Source of the DNA: Streptomyces exfoliatus
GTDB taxonomy: Bacteria; Actinomycetota; Actinomycetes; Streptomycetales; Streptomycetaceae
DNA: 64,000 bases
Assembly: GCF_000725545.1 (NCBI RefSeq)
Contig: NZ_JNZP01000006.1
Span: 124,001-188,000, forward strand
Direction of reading: 5' to 3'
Notes under the pieces: model-generated
Told to the model about the DNA's origin: nothing
Databases searched by the model: none
The model's input: the letters and a program-made list of their open reading frames with translations, nothing else
Made by a program: the position numbers and the translations under genes
Part shown: piece after piece, positions 52,256 through 63,566 of the stretch
Layout of the letters: every line of letters starts with the position of its first letter
Numbering within the stretch: position 1 is the stretch's first letter

Positions 52256-53509
52256 TCAGCCGCCCGGCCGGACCGGGAGCGTGCGGACGCTGTTGCCGAC
52301 GAAGCCGGAGTGGCGGGGCAGCTCGGACTCCGGGACCGCCAGATCCAGGTCCGGGAAGCGGGTGAAGAGCGCTTCCAGGGCGACGGCGGCCTCCATCCGG
52401 GCGAGCGGGGCGCCCAGGCAGTAGTGGGGGCCGTGGCCGAGCGACAGGTGCTTCACCGCTCCGGCGCGGGTGAGGTCGAAGCGGTCGGCGTCCGGGCCGT
52501 GGGCCTTCGTGTCCCGGCCAGCCGCCGAGTAGCCGGCCAGGACGGGGGTGCCCCGGGGGATGAGGGTGCCGTCGACGGTGAGGTCGCGGGTGGGGTAGCG
52601 GAACGGGAAGTAGCTGACCGGGCTGTCCCAGCGGAGGGTCTCCTCCACCACGTCCGCCCAGTCGGCGCGGCCCTCGGTGACCAGGGCGAGCTGGTCGCGG
52701 TGGGCGCAGAGCGCCCGGACCGCGTTGGTGACGAGGTTCAGGGTGGTCTCGTGGCCCGCGATGATCAGCAGGAGCAGGGTGCCGATCAGCTCGGGCTCGC
52801 TGAGCCGGTCGCCGTCCTCGTCCCGGGCGGCGATGAGGGCGCTGGTGAGGTCGTCGCCGGGGGCGGCGGCCTTGTCGCCGGCGATGGCGGCGAGGAGTCC
52901 GAGGAGTTCGCGGTTGGCGGCGACGGCCCGCGCGGGCTCGGTGTCGGTGGCGACGACCAGGCTGGAGAGGTGGTGCAGCCGGTCCTGGTGCGCGGGGTCG
53001 ACGCCGAGGAGTTCGCAGATGACGCCGAGGGGCAGCGGAAGCGCGTACTGCCGGCGCAGATCGGCGACACCGTCCCCGCTCCGGGCTGCCTCGGCGAGTC
53101 CGTCGAGGAGGGCGGCCGTGACCGCCTCGACGCGCGGGCGGAGCGCCTCGACGCGGCGGGCGGTGAAGGCGCTGCTGACGAGGGCGCGCAGCCGCCGGTG
53201 GTCGGCGCCGTCGGCGGTGGTCATGCCGGGGACGGTGGCGAAGGTCCGTAGCGGCCAGCCGTTGGGTATGCGGCCCTCGGTGAGGGCGGTGAAGTGCTGG
53301 GCGCCCTTGGCGACGTCGGGGTGGGAGAGGAAGTCGCGCAGGGCGTCGTGGCCGAGCACCGCCATGCCCTCGATCTCTCCGGGCAGGATCACGGGTGCGA
53401 CGGCGCCCTCGGCGAGCAGCCGGGCGTTCCGCGCGTGCGGGCAGCCGCCCGCCGGGTCCATCCGGTGCGGCGGCCGGCCGGTGGCGGCGCTGTGCGGCGG
53501 TGTGCTCAC
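52256..53509 (-). CDS. Cytochrome P450
   Basis: This 417-residue soluble P450 is of the bacterial class using separate ferredoxin. It has the I-helix AGHETTLNLV, the EETLRW ExxR motif, FRYPTRDLTVDG, PDADRFDLTR and the haem-binding loop LGHGPHYCLGAPLARME. The consensus Phe seven residues before the haem Cys is Leu here (SLGHGPHYC rather than SFGHG). GTG 53509 is preferred because AGGAG lies 8 bp upstream. No ferredoxin or secondary-metabolite genes are adjacent. A 17-bp tandem repeat lies 53 bp upstream of the start. Confidence 0.92.
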   Translation of the reverse strand: MSTPPHSAATGRPPHRMDPAGGCPHARNARLLAEGAVAPVILPGEIEGMAVLGHDALRDFLSHPDVAKGAQHFTALTEGRIPNGWPLRTFATVPGMTTADGADHRRLRALVSSAFTARRVEALRPRVEAVTAALLDGLAEAARSGDGVADLRRQYALPLPLGVICELLGVDPAHQDRLHHLSSLVVATDTEPARAVAANRELLGLLAAIAGDKAAAPGDDLTSALIAARDEDGDRLSEPELIGTLLLLIIAGHETTLNLVTNAVRALCAHRDQLALVTEGRADWADVVEETLRWDSPVSYFPFRYPTRDLTVDGTLIPRGTPVLAGYSAAGRDTKAHGPDADRFDLTRAGAVKHLSLGHGPHYCLGAPLARMEAAVALEALFTRFPDLDLAVPESELPRHSGFVGNSVRTLPVRPGG

Positions 53510-53561
53510 GGCGGGAACTCCTGACTGCGGGGAGGCGGCGGGGGCGGTGGCGCTCGGTCCC

Positions 53562-53646
53562 GTGGGGCCGTGGAATGCGTGGGGCCGTGGAATGCGTGGG
53601 GCCGTGGAATGCGTGGGGCCGTGGAATGCGTGGGGCCGTGGAATGC
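53562..53646. repeat. 17-bp tandem repeat, five copies, in the P450 upstream region
   Basis: GTGGGGCCGTGGAATGC is repeated five times without change (53562-53646). It lies 53 bp upstream of the leftward P450 start and 264 bp from the rightward carboxypeptidase start. It is intergenic. Apart from it, the 400-bp gap contains only putative promoters. Confidence 0.93.
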
Positions 53647-53910
53647 GTGGTGTACGCGGGCGGTCAGATCTTACGGTCAACCCCGTTCCGGGCGGGCGCG
53701 GTTGCCGTGGGCGTCGCACGCGCCGACCGGTCCCGGGGACGCGCTCGGAGAATGGTGCGGGCGATGCGGGCGATGCGCGAGGGCCGTCGTCCCTCGGACG
53801 GAGGCCGTACCACCCGGGCGGCTCACGACGCGCCGCCGTACGCCACGGCCGCTACGCCGGTCGGCGCACTCCGATCTGCGTGTCCCGCGCCTCCTTCCTA
53901 CGGTGGCTGA

Positions 53911-55176
53911 ATGATCGTCACGTCAGCTGTCCGTCATGCCGCCGCCGGTACCGCGGCGGTGCTGTTCGTGCTGCCCGTTCCGGTGGCCACGGCGTCCCCC
54001 GTCACCTCGGCCCAGTCCCTCACCACGGCGCGGTCCTCCTCCGTCGGGGAGCCCACGCCGCCCGCGCGGCAGTACGTCGACCGGGCCCGGCTCGCCCGGA
54101 AGGGCACCCAGGTGCAGCCGTTGGCGGGCGCGCCCGCGGTGCCCTCGGTGTCCGCGCTGTCGTGGGTGGTGGCGGACGCGTCCTCGGGCGCGGTGCTCGC
54201 CGCGCGGAACGCGCACCGGAAGCTGCCGCCGGCCAGCACCCTCAAGGCGTTGTTCGCCCTCACCGCACTGCCCCGTCACGACCCGTCCACGCAGCACACC
54301 GTGGCCGATTCCGAGCTGACCGGGATCGGGGACGGCAGCAGCCTGGTGGGGGTGAAGGAGGGGTACACGTACAAGGTCTCGGACCTGTGGAACGGCGTGT
54401 TCCTCAGTTCAGGGAACGACGCGGTGCACGTGCTCGCCGCGATGAACGGCGGCTGGGAGTCGATGGCCCGGCAGATGCAGGAGAAGGCCAGGTCCCTGGG
54501 CGCCCTCGACACCCATGTGGTGTCCCCCGACGGTTACGACGCCCCGGGGCAGGTGTCCTCCGCGTACGACCTGGCGGTGTTCGGCAGGGCCGGGCTCCAG
54601 GACCCGGAGTTCACGCGCTACTGCTCGACGGCGTACGCGGACTTTCCCGCGGGCTCCTGGTCGTACGGCATCGCCAACACCAACAGGCTCCTGACGGGAG
54701 CGGACGGCGTGGCCCGCTATCCGGGGCTCATCGGGATCAAGAACGGCTACACGAGCAACGCGGGCAACACGCTCATCTCCGCCGCCCGGCGCGGCGACCG
54801 GACCCTGGTCGTCTCGGTGATGAACCCGCAGGGCGGCGGCGGGCTCGCCGTCTACGAGGAGGCCAGGGAGCTCCTCGACTGGGGCTTCGAGGCGGCGGGA
54901 CGGGTGCAGCCGGTCGGCTCCCTGCTGCCGGTACGGGCGAAGGCGAAGGAGCCCGGGGAGGCGCGGGCCGTGACGGCGACCCGTGACGGCGGCGCCGGGG
55001 CCGACGGCCGGGCGCCCCTGGCCGGTGCGGAGGCGGCGTCCGCTCCGGGCAGGAGGTCCCCGGAGGAGGAGCCCGCGGGCCCGTCGGCCGGCCTGCCGCT
55101 GACTCTGGTGGGCTCGGCGTGCGCCGCCGCGGTCGCCCTGTGGGGGTGGCGGCGCAGAACGGCCCGGCGCGCCTGA
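53911..55176 (+). CDS. D-alanyl-D-alanine carboxypeptidase (peptidase S11)
   Basis: This 421-residue secreted, membrane-anchored enzyme trims peptidoglycan stem peptides. It has a signal (about residues 1-30), the catalytic SxxK as STLK (Ser109, Lys112), the SxN motif SGN (167-169) and IKNGYTSNAG in place of KTG, a common variant in actinobacterial DacA/DacC homologues. A Pro/Ala-rich linker leads to one C-terminal membrane helix (LPLTLVGSACAAAVALWGW) and an Arg-rich cytoplasmic tail, so the catalytic domain faces outside. It is monocistronic. Confidence 0.92.
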   Translation: MIVTSAVRHAAAGTAAVLFVLPVPVATASPVTSAQSLTTARSSSVGEPTPPARQYVDRARLARKGTQVQPLAGAPAVPSVSALSWVVADASSGAVLAARNAHRKLPPASTLKALFALTALPRHDPSTQHTVADSELTGIGDGSSLVGVKEGYTYKVSDLWNGVFLSSGNDAVHVLAAMNGGWESMARQMQEKARSLGALDTHVVSPDGYDAPGQVSSAYDLAVFGRAGLQDPEFTRYCSTAYADFPAGSWSYGIANTNRLLTGADGVARYPGLIGIKNGYTSNAGNTLISAARRGDRTLVVSVMNPQGGGGLAVYEEARELLDWGFEAAGRVQPVGSLLPVRAKAKEPGEARAVTATRDGGAGADGRAPLAGAEAASAPGRRSPEEEPAGPSAGLPLTLVGSACAAAVALWGWRRRTARRA

Positions 55177-55304
55177 CCCCGCACCGGGGTGGCGTCCACC
55201 GGGTCGTGCCGACGACGGTTCGGCGGGCGCCGCACGGTCCGGCTTCTAGTCTGCGGGAACTCCGTCCGGGAGCGGCCCGGGCGGCCTACCCGGGGAGTGA
55301 CGTG

Positions 55305-56015
55305 ATGACGGACCGCACGCTGACGGCGGACGACGGTACGCCGAAGGGCGGCCGGGTGCCGACGGCCGGGATGCCGGCGGACGTGGCGCCGGTGACGCGT
55401 TCGACGTCCCTGCTGCTCGCCGAGCGGTTCCGCGAGGTGAACGGCGACCATCCGATGACGGAGGCCGACGACGCGTACGTCACCGCCCAGTTCGTCCCGC
55501 TGGACACGCTGTGCGCCGATCACGGCGAGGACCCCGACGAGGTCCGGCGGCTGATGCTCGCGGGGCTGCTGCCGCTGCCCGGCTATCTGCGGTCGGACGG
55601 CGCCGAGATGGTCCCGCGCGATCTGTTCGCCCTCGCCGGCGCGGCGGGCGGGGTGGACCGGTTGCAGGCGTGGTTCACCGACCACTGGGAGGACCCGGCG
55701 CAGGGGGCGGCGGAGTGGGCGGCGTACCTGAGCGGCCGGTACGTCTGTCTGCACGCGGTCACGCCGGAGAACATCCTCACGAAGGAGCGGTTGACGGCGG
55801 AGATCACCGCGAGCCTCGCGGCGGCCGGCGCCGACCCCTCGCCGGAGTGGCGGGCCGCCCTCCACGCGCGCGTGGACGCGCTCGACGCCCTGGAGCCGGC
55901 CTTCACGGCGTACGACCGGCTCCGCTTCGGCGGGCCCGTCTCGCGGGACACCTGTGTGGACGCGCCCCGGGCGCTCTTCCCACCTGCCGCCGCCCCGTCC
56001 CGTCCACCTCGCTGA
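55305..56015 (+). CDS. DUF6058-like protein of unknown function
   Basis: This 236-residue protein has ATG 55305 (or GTG 55302) after GGGGAG. Core blocks are HPMTEADDAYVTAQFVPLDT, RRLMLAGLLPLPGYLRSDGA, EMVPRDLFALA and YVCLHAVTPENI, which I associate with the DUF6058 family found near natural-product genes. No catalytic motif is evident. It is probably cytosolic. A strong hairpin lies directly after it. Confidence 0.65.
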   Translation: MTDRTLTADDGTPKGGRVPTAGMPADVAPVTRSTSLLLAERFREVNGDHPMTEADDAYVTAQFVPLDTLCADHGEDPDEVRRLMLAGLLPLPGYLRSDGAEMVPRDLFALAGAAGGVDRLQAWFTDHWEDPAQGAAEWAAYLSGRYVCLHAVTPENILTKERLTAEITASLAAAGADPSPEWRAALHARVDALDALEPAFTAYDRLRFGGPVSRDTCVDAPRALFPPAAAPSRPPR

Positions 56016-56030
56016 GGGGCCGGGAGGCGG

Positions 56031-56068
56031 ACGGCGCCCCCGGCGGCCGAAGCCACCGGGGGCGCCGT
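56031..56068. terminator. Bidirectional terminator between DUF6058-like and UvrA-like genes
   Basis: Perfect 13-bp arms ACGGCGCCCCCGG (56031-56043) and CCGGGGGCGCCGT (56056-56068) occupy the gap between the two convergent genes. Confidence 0.85.
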
Positions 56069-56084
56069 GGGAGTCGGGGGCCGG

Positions 56085-58463
<2,379 letters not shown>

Positions 58464-58645
58464 CGTCTTCTCTCCAGCGGTCGCTCACGGGCTGAATCAC
58501 GGACGTGCGCGAGGTGTCGGGTCCACTGTCGACCGCTCGCGGTGTCCATGGCAGTCACGCTAGCGGCGGCCGGTCGCCGACGCTTCTCAAATCCTGATCG
58601 TCGGTCCTGATCGTCGTCCGCGATCCTGATCGCCGTCGGCGGGGT

Positions 58646-58888
58646 TCAGGCCCCCGGCAGGCCCTCCAGGGTGTGCCGGGATCCGGGGCGACCGCCCGCC
58701 ACATGGCGCTCGGCGGCCTGGACGGCCTCTCGGGCGGTGCGTTCTCCCATCAGGACGCACAGGGTGTACGCCGTGTCCTCGAAGCGCCGCCGCGCCGACA
58801 GGTCGCACGGCCTGGCGAGCACGGTCCGCTCCTGGGCGCGGTAGTGCCGGAGCAGCCGGTCGACCGTGTTCCTGTCGGGCAGCAGCAT
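58646..58888 (-). CDS. DUF5133 domain protein
   Basis: This 80-residue protein starts at ATG 58888 behind CCAGGAGGACACC. NTVDRLLRHYRAQERTVLAR and SARRRFEDTAYTLCVLMGER match the DUF5133 family pattern (SxRRRLEDxxYTLCV), small actinobacterial proteins of unknown function. It is divergent from the NAD-epimerase gene and transcribed toward the UvrA-like gene. Confidence 0.75.
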   Translation of the reverse strand: MLLPDRNTVDRLLRHYRAQERTVLARPCDLSARRRFEDTAYTLCVLMGERTAREAVQAAERHVAGGRPGSRHTLEGLPGA

Positions 58889-59052
58889 GGTGTCCTCCTG
58901 GCTGGTGAGTCGCTTCATAATCCCGGTCGTCGACGACCCTCGCGACCCGCACGGACACGAAGCGTGACAACTCTGGGGAGCGGCCTCCGGCCCGGCGGTC
59001 CCGAGCACCGCCCGGGGTGCGCTTCCGCCGCCCATGGCGGAGGGTCGAAGAC

Positions 59053-60090
59053 ATGAACCCGAAGGCGATTTCGCGGGTGGTCGTCACCGGCGCCACCGGC
59101 AACGTGGGCACGAGTCTGGTCCGGGTCCTGGCGGACGAGCCGCGCGTCGGCTCGGTCCTGGGACTCGCCCGCCGCCGGCCGGGCCTCGACCTCCCAGGGG
59201 TCGAGTGGGCCGAGGTCGACCTCTCACGGGAGGGCGACGAGCCCCTGCTCGCGCGGCATGTCGCCGACGCGGACGCCGTCGTGCACCTGGCCTGGCGGTT
59301 CCAGCCGACCCATGACCCGGTGGAGACCTGGCGGTCGAACGTGCTGGGCTCGGTGCGCGTCTTCGACGCGGTCGCGGCGGCGCGCGTGCCGGTCCTGGTG
59401 CACGCCTCCTCGGTGGGGGCTTACTCCCCCGGCCCGCCGGGCGGCGCGCCGGTGTCCGAGGCGTGGCCGACGCACGGCTGGCCGGGCGCCGCGTACACCC
59501 GGGAGAAGGCGTATCTGGAACGGGTCCTCGACACCTTCGAGCGGGACCATCCCACGACCCGGGTGGTCCGGATGCGTCCGGCCTTCCTCTTGAAGGAGGA
59601 GTCGGCGAGCGAGCAGCGGCGGATCTTCGCGGGGCGCTTCTTCCCCGGCACGCTGATGCGGCCCGAACTCCTCCCGCTGATGCCGGAGTTCGACGGTCTG
59701 CGGATCCAGGTCATGCACACGGAGGACGCCGCCGACGCCTATCGGCGGGCGCTGCTCCGGGACGTCCGGGGGCCGTTCAACCTGGCCGCCGAGCCGGCGC
59801 TCGACGCGGCGACCCTGGGCGAGCTCTTCGGGGCCCGGCCGGTACGGGTCCCCGCGGGCGCGGTGCGGGGCGCCCTGTCGGCGGCCTGGCACCTGCGGCT
59901 CGCCCCGGCCTCGCCCGGGCTCTTCGACGCGGTGCGGCACATCCCGCTCCTGGCGACGGAGCGGGCGCGGCGCGAGCTGGAATGGGAGCCGTCGCACAGT
60001 TCCCTGGACGCCCTGGAAGCGTTCCTGCGCGGAGTCCGCGCGGGTGCGGGCGACGACACGGCTCCCCTGGCGGGCCACCGCGTCGGCTGA
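59053..60090 (+). CDS. NAD-dependent epimerase/dehydratase family protein
   Basis: This 345-residue extended SDR has the Rossmann motif VVVTGATGNVGTSLVRVLAD and the serine/tyrosine region ASSVGAYSPG with YTREKAYLERVLD, in which the YxxxK is YTREK. VVRMRPAFLL and QVMHTEDAADAYRRAL follow. It resembles the actinobacterial atypical SDRs (NmrA/UDP-sugar type). The substrate is unknown. It stands alone, convergent with the GST-like gene and divergent from DUF5133. Confidence 0.87.
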   Translation: MNPKAISRVVVTGATGNVGTSLVRVLADEPRVGSVLGLARRRPGLDLPGVEWAEVDLSREGDEPLLARHVADADAVVHLAWRFQPTHDPVETWRSNVLGSVRVFDAVAAARVPVLVHASSVGAYSPGPPGGAPVSEAWPTHGWPGAAYTREKAYLERVLDTFERDHPTTRVVRMRPAFLLKEESASEQRRIFAGRFFPGTLMRPELLPLMPEFDGLRIQVMHTEDAADAYRRALLRDVRGPFNLAAEPALDAATLGELFGARPVRVPAGAVRGALSAAWHLRLAPASPGLFDAVRHIPLLATERARRELEWEPSHSSLDALEAFLRGVRAGAGDDTAPLAGHRVG

Positions 60091-60153
60091 CCCGATAGGC
60101 GGCCGGCTGCCCGTGGAGCCCGGTGGAGTCGCCCGCGCCGACGGGACGGCCCG

Positions 60154-61017
60154 TCAGGGAGCGGTGGCGGTCGGCCAGTCGACGAGCCGGATCGCCGCGC
60201 CCGCGGCCTCGCGGCCGCGGCAGTGGGCACGGTGGCGCCGTAGGACCGCGTCGATGTCGAGGCGGCGGGCGAACTCCGGGCGGGCGGCCATCCGCCGGGC
60301 GTACGCCCACAGGGAGCCGTACCCGGCGACCCGGTCCATGGCCGTGGCGTCCAGGTGCCAGCGGTGCACGGTGTCGAGCTGGACCAGGGTGACCCAGACG
60401 TGCACGTCGGCGGCGGTCGGCGTCTCGCCGAGCACGTACGGGTGACGGGCGAGGCGGCGTTCCAGGGAGCCGAGGGCCGCGAAGAGGACGTCGAGCGGGT
60501 CGCGGTGGGCCGCGTCGCCGTCGAGCCCGAGCTCTCCGGCCCGCTGGGCCGCCCTGTTGACGCTCCGCTCGCACAGGTCCGCTATCGCCTCGATGTCGTC
60601 CCGGTGTTCCTCGGGCAGCAGCTCGGGCCCTTCGCCGCGGAAGCGGAGGGCGAGGTCCCTGAGGATGTCGGGGACGTGGGTGCTGACGATCCTTCCGGTC
60701 CACCCGTCGCTGAGGACGGGCGCGGCGGCCGGGCCGTCGTAGAGGTGGGCGCTCGCCTCGTAGAGCGGGCGGAGCGCGGCGTACCCGCCGTCGGGCGTGT
60801 CGGGGGTGCCGGGCAGGACGGTGAGCGGGAGCGTGTCGTCGAGTCCGAGGAGGCCGTGGGTGAGCGCGATGCTCAGACAGCCTGGGTCGGACGGTGCGAC
60901 ATGGAGGCGGTAGCGGTGCGGCACGGCGTAGTGGCCGCTGTGCTCGTCGCGGCCGATCCGGCCGCGGAAGACGGGCACGGCGGAGGCGGGCAGGAGCGAG
61001 GACGGGACGACGGACAT
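60154..61017 (-). CDS. Glutathione S-transferase-like protein lacking the catalytic Cys motif
   Basis: This 287-residue protein resembles glutathionyl-hydroquinone reductases (ECM4/GstO-like). It has the N-terminal FRGRIGRDEHSGHYAVPHRY and the C-terminal helical domain with ERRLARHPYVLGETPTAADV and HVWVTLVQLDTVHRWHLDA. In active members the loop after the first strand reads CPWAxR; here it is HVAPSDPGCLSIALTHGLLG, so the usual Cys is replaced and only a shifted Cys remains. Actinomycetes make mycothiol rather than glutathione, so the thiol used, if any, is unclear. It is divergent from the Rrf2 gene. Confidence 0.75.
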   Translation of the reverse strand: MSVVPSSLLPASAVPVFRGRIGRDEHSGHYAVPHRYRLHVAPSDPGCLSIALTHGLLGLDDTLPLTVLPGTPDTPDGGYAALRPLYEASAHLYDGPAAAPVLSDGWTGRIVSTHVPDILRDLALRFRGEGPELLPEEHRDDIEAIADLCERSVNRAAQRAGELGLDGDAAHRDPLDVLFAALGSLERRLARHPYVLGETPTAADVHVWVTLVQLDTVHRWHLDATAMDRVAGYGSLWAYARRMAARPEFARRLDIDAVLRRHRAHCRGREAAGAAIRLVDWPTATAP

Positions 61018-61406
61018 GCTTCTCCCTTGATGGCGCGCGGTGCCGGGTCGGGCGGCGCGCGGAGCCCGGTCGCGGCGGTGCGACGGCGGGTCGGGGCGCG
61101 GGGCCCGGAGGCAGCAGGGGTACGGCGAGGAGAGACGGACAGGCGTCTCAGCGAGTGGTACGGACGCCCGGGTGTGAGCGGCGACTCGCGGCGCTGCAGA
61201 CCCGCAGCAGATCGATGTGGCGGCGGGAGGTAAGGGGCAGGGAGCGCGGGAGGGGTGCGGCGGGTGAGGTGTTCCGCCGGCCGCTGCGCACCATGGTTCC
61301 CTACCTGTTCGCTCGGATTCCCGTCCTGAGTGTCCGACCGGTCTCCGGCGGCGTCAAGGGTGCGGTACGGGCGATCTCGTGGTGGGCCGTACGGGATAAT
61401 GCGCCC
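61018..61406. other. Divergent intergenic region between GST-like and Rrf2 genes
   Basis: No gene is evident in these 389 bp. Open frames are Arg-rich and without motif. GGGATAAT at 61393-61400 ends just 6 bp before the Rrf2 ATG and is the best -10-like sequence, which would give an almost leaderless mRNA. Confidence 0.5.
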
Positions 61407-61862
61407 ATGCGCATTTCAGCCAGGGCCGACTACGCGGTGCGTGCCGCCCTCCAGCTCGCCGCCGCCCAGGACGCGGGGCCGCTGAAGGCCGAGGCCATCG
61501 CCGAGGGCCAGGGCATCTCGCACAAGTTCCTCGAGGGCATCCTCGGGGACATGCGCAAGGGCGGTCTGGTGCAGAGCCAGCGGGGCGGCAACGGCGGCTA
61601 CTGGCTGGCCAGGCCGGCGGAGTCGATCTCGGTCGCGGACGTCATACGCTGCGTGGACGGCCCCCTGGTCTCGGTCCGCGGGGAGCGGCCGCCGGACCTG
61701 TCGTACACCGGCCCCGCCGAGTCGCTGCTCACGTTGTGGATCGCCCTGAGGGCCGGTGTCCGCGAGGTGCTCGGGGTCTCGCTCGCGGAGGTGGCGGCGG
61801 CACAGCTGCCGGCCGGGATCGTCGCGCTCGCGGACGACCCGGAGTCCTGGACCAACCCCTGA
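61407..61862 (+). CDS. Rrf2 family transcriptional regulator
   Basis: This 151-residue regulator begins at ATG 61407: MRISARADYAVRAALQLAAA, then KAEAIAEGQGISHKFLEGIL (recognition helix), then RGGNGGYWLARPAESISVAD for the wing. These are hallmark Rrf2 blocks. The three cysteines that bind [Fe-S] in IscR/NsrR are absent (only one Cys, in RCVDGP), so a metabolite or protein partner is a more likely signal, as for CymR. The imperfect palindrome 122 bp downstream is a good candidate operator for control of the next gene. Confidence 0.9.
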   Translation: MRISARADYAVRAALQLAAAQDAGPLKAEAIAEGQGISHKFLEGILGDMRKGGLVQSQRGGNGGYWLARPAESISVADVIRCVDGPLVSVRGERPPDLSYTGPAESLLTLWIALRAGVREVLGVSLAEVAAAQLPAGIVALADDPESWTNP

Positions 61863-61983
61863 GCCACCGGCCCCCGTGGTCAACCCCGCGAGGCTGCGGG
61901 AACCCTGACGTGATCTCAGAGAGCAAGACGAGCACGTCCACCCATTGGACGCCCCTTGGGACCCGGCGAACACCTCTGCCACT

Positions 61984-62015
61984 ATCCCTACTATTCCAGT
62001 GGGAATACTAGGGAT
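61984..62015. promoter_or_regulatory. 32-bp inverted repeat before the SfnB-like gene
   Basis: ATCCCTACTATTCC and GGAATACTAGGGAT (13 of 14 symmetric) flank a 4-bp spacer. It ends 13 bp before the GTG start, overlapping where the promoter and ribosome site should be. The unusual AT content in a GC-rich region supports a regulatory role. Confidence 0.6.
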
Positions 62016-62028
62016 CATGTGAGGTGAC

Positions 62029-63444
62029 GTGAGCACGCCGAGGAAATCGCCGAAGAGACCCGCGACACGCACCACCTCCGCACCGGTCGGAGGGCGGGGC
62101 GCCCCGCCCTCCGACGGCCCCGCACGCCGCGCCGACGACGAGATCTGGCCCCGCGTCACCCGAGAACTCGCCGACGACCTCGCCGTCGACGCCCTCGCCA
62201 GGGACCGGGCCGGCAAGGCCCCGTTCGACGAGGTCGCCCGGCTCCAGGAGGCCGGCCTGCCCGCCCTCCTCACGGCGCCCGGCCCGAACCGGCGGGGCGC
62301 CGACTGGGGGGCCGCGTGTGCGGTCGTACGGGAGATCTCCGCCGCCGACAGCTCGGTGGGCGAACTCCTCGCGCACCACTACGCGCTGTCCTGGAGCAGC
62401 CGCTTCTTCGCCCCCGCGCCGGAGCCGGCCGCCGGCCGCCGCGGGACCGGAGGAACCGGCACCGCACCCTCCGCGCCCGCGGCGGGACCCGCGCTCGACG
62501 TCCGTACGGCCGAGGAGCACTGGCTGCTCGCCGGCGGCGTCGAACCGCCGCGCAACGAGGCCGGACCCGGCCTGACCCTGGCCCCCGCCGCCTCCGGCGG
62601 CGGGTGGTTCCTCGAAGGGAGCCGCACCTTCTCCTCCGCGGTGACCGTCGCGGACCGGCTCGTCGTCGGCGCCCGCCCCGGCGGCACGGGCGACCTGCTC
62701 GTCGTCCTGGTGGACCCGGCAGGGCCCGGGGTGTTCACGTCCGCAGCGCCGGACCGGGTCGGGCAGCGCCTCGCGGGCGCGGGCACCGTCACCTTCGACC
62801 GGGTCGCGGTACCGCCCGAGGACGTCCTCGGCGCCCTCCCCCACGACGAGCACGACGTCGCCCCCTTCACCACCCTCGCCCCGCTCGCCCTGCGTCTGCT
62901 CCTCGTGCAGGTCGGGCTCGGCATCGCCGAGGGGGCGCTCGCGGAGGCCCGGGACATCAGCCGGGCCGGCCAGGCGGGACCGGCACCGGGAGGCCACCCG
63001 GCCGGCCGTCGCGGAGGACTGCCGGACGCGGACGGCCCCCTGCCGACCGGGGCGGGGGACGATCCGTACCTGCTCCTCGCCTACGGGGAGCTGGCGACGG
63101 CGGCGCACGCCGCCGCCGCGGTGGTGGAGCGGGCGACGGACGCCCTCGCCCACGGTCTGCTCGCCGGAGCGTCGCTCGGCGTGGAGGAACGGGCCGACAT
63201 CGCCGTCCTGGTGGCGGCGGCAGAGACCGTCACCGGCCGGGCGGCCGTCCACATCACCACCCGCGTCCTCGAACTCGTCGACGGTACGGCGGGCGCCGAC
63301 ACGCACGCCGGCGGCCCGGGATTCGACCGCTTCTGGCGCAACGCCCGCGCGCTCACCGCGCCCACACGGGCGGCCCACCGGCTCCGTGACATCGGGGACC
63401 ACTACCTGAACGGCACCCACGCGCGGCTCACGCTGCCGGTCTGA
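62029..63444 (+). CDS. Acyl-CoA dehydrogenase-fold flavin monooxygenase, SfnB/DszC-like
   Basis: This 471-residue flavoprotein of the acyl-CoA dehydrogenase superfamily begins at GTG 62029. FDEVARLQEAGLPALLTAPG, VVREISAADSSVGELLAHHY (short-helix region) and the C-terminal FDRFWRNARALTAPTRAAHR with LRDIGDHYLNG are shared with SfnB/DszC-type flavin monooxygenases, which use reduced flavin to cleave C-S bonds of organosulfur compounds. The Ala/Pro/Gly-rich insertion near residue 140 is unusual. It sits behind the Rrf2 regulator and its probable operator, consistent with a sulfur-acquisition role, though no sulfonate transporter is in the window. Confidence 0.8.
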   Translation: MSTPRKSPKRPATRTTSAPVGGRGAPPSDGPARRADDEIWPRVTRELADDLAVDALARDRAGKAPFDEVARLQEAGLPALLTAPGPNRRGADWGAACAVVREISAADSSVGELLAHHYALSWSSRFFAPAPEPAAGRRGTGGTGTAPSAPAAGPALDVRTAEEHWLLAGGVEPPRNEAGPGLTLAPAASGGGWFLEGSRTFSSAVTVADRLVVGARPGGTGDLLVVLVDPAGPGVFTSAAPDRVGQRLAGAGTVTFDRVAVPPEDVLGALPHDEHDVAPFTTLAPLALRLLLVQVGLGIAEGALAEARDISRAGQAGPAPGGHPAGRRGGLPDADGPLPTGAGDDPYLLLAYGELATAAHAAAAVVERATDALAHGLLAGASLGVEERADIAVLVAAAETVTGRAAVHITTRVLELVDGTAGADTHAGGPGFDRFWRNARALTAPTRAAHRLRDIGDHYLNGTHARLTLPV

Positions 63445-63566
63445 ACCGGGCGGACCGGCATGTCGGGACCTCCGGCCCTCTCATCGGCCCGCCGAATGGC
63501 CCAAGCTGGGAGGAGAGGGGCCCGCCCCACCGGAGGGCCCGACACCTCACCCACGGAGGAAGTCTG

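Noticed and set aside
53562-53646. Possible CRISPR array or coding repeat
   Set aside because: 17-bp units are contiguous without spacers. The frame that runs through them into the P450 is upstream of a clear ribosome site at 53509.
55080-55176. Sortase (LPXTG-like) signal in the carboxypeptidase tail
   Set aside because: The sequence is LPLTL, lacking the Gly. The hydrophobic segment with Arg tail is better read as a membrane anchor.
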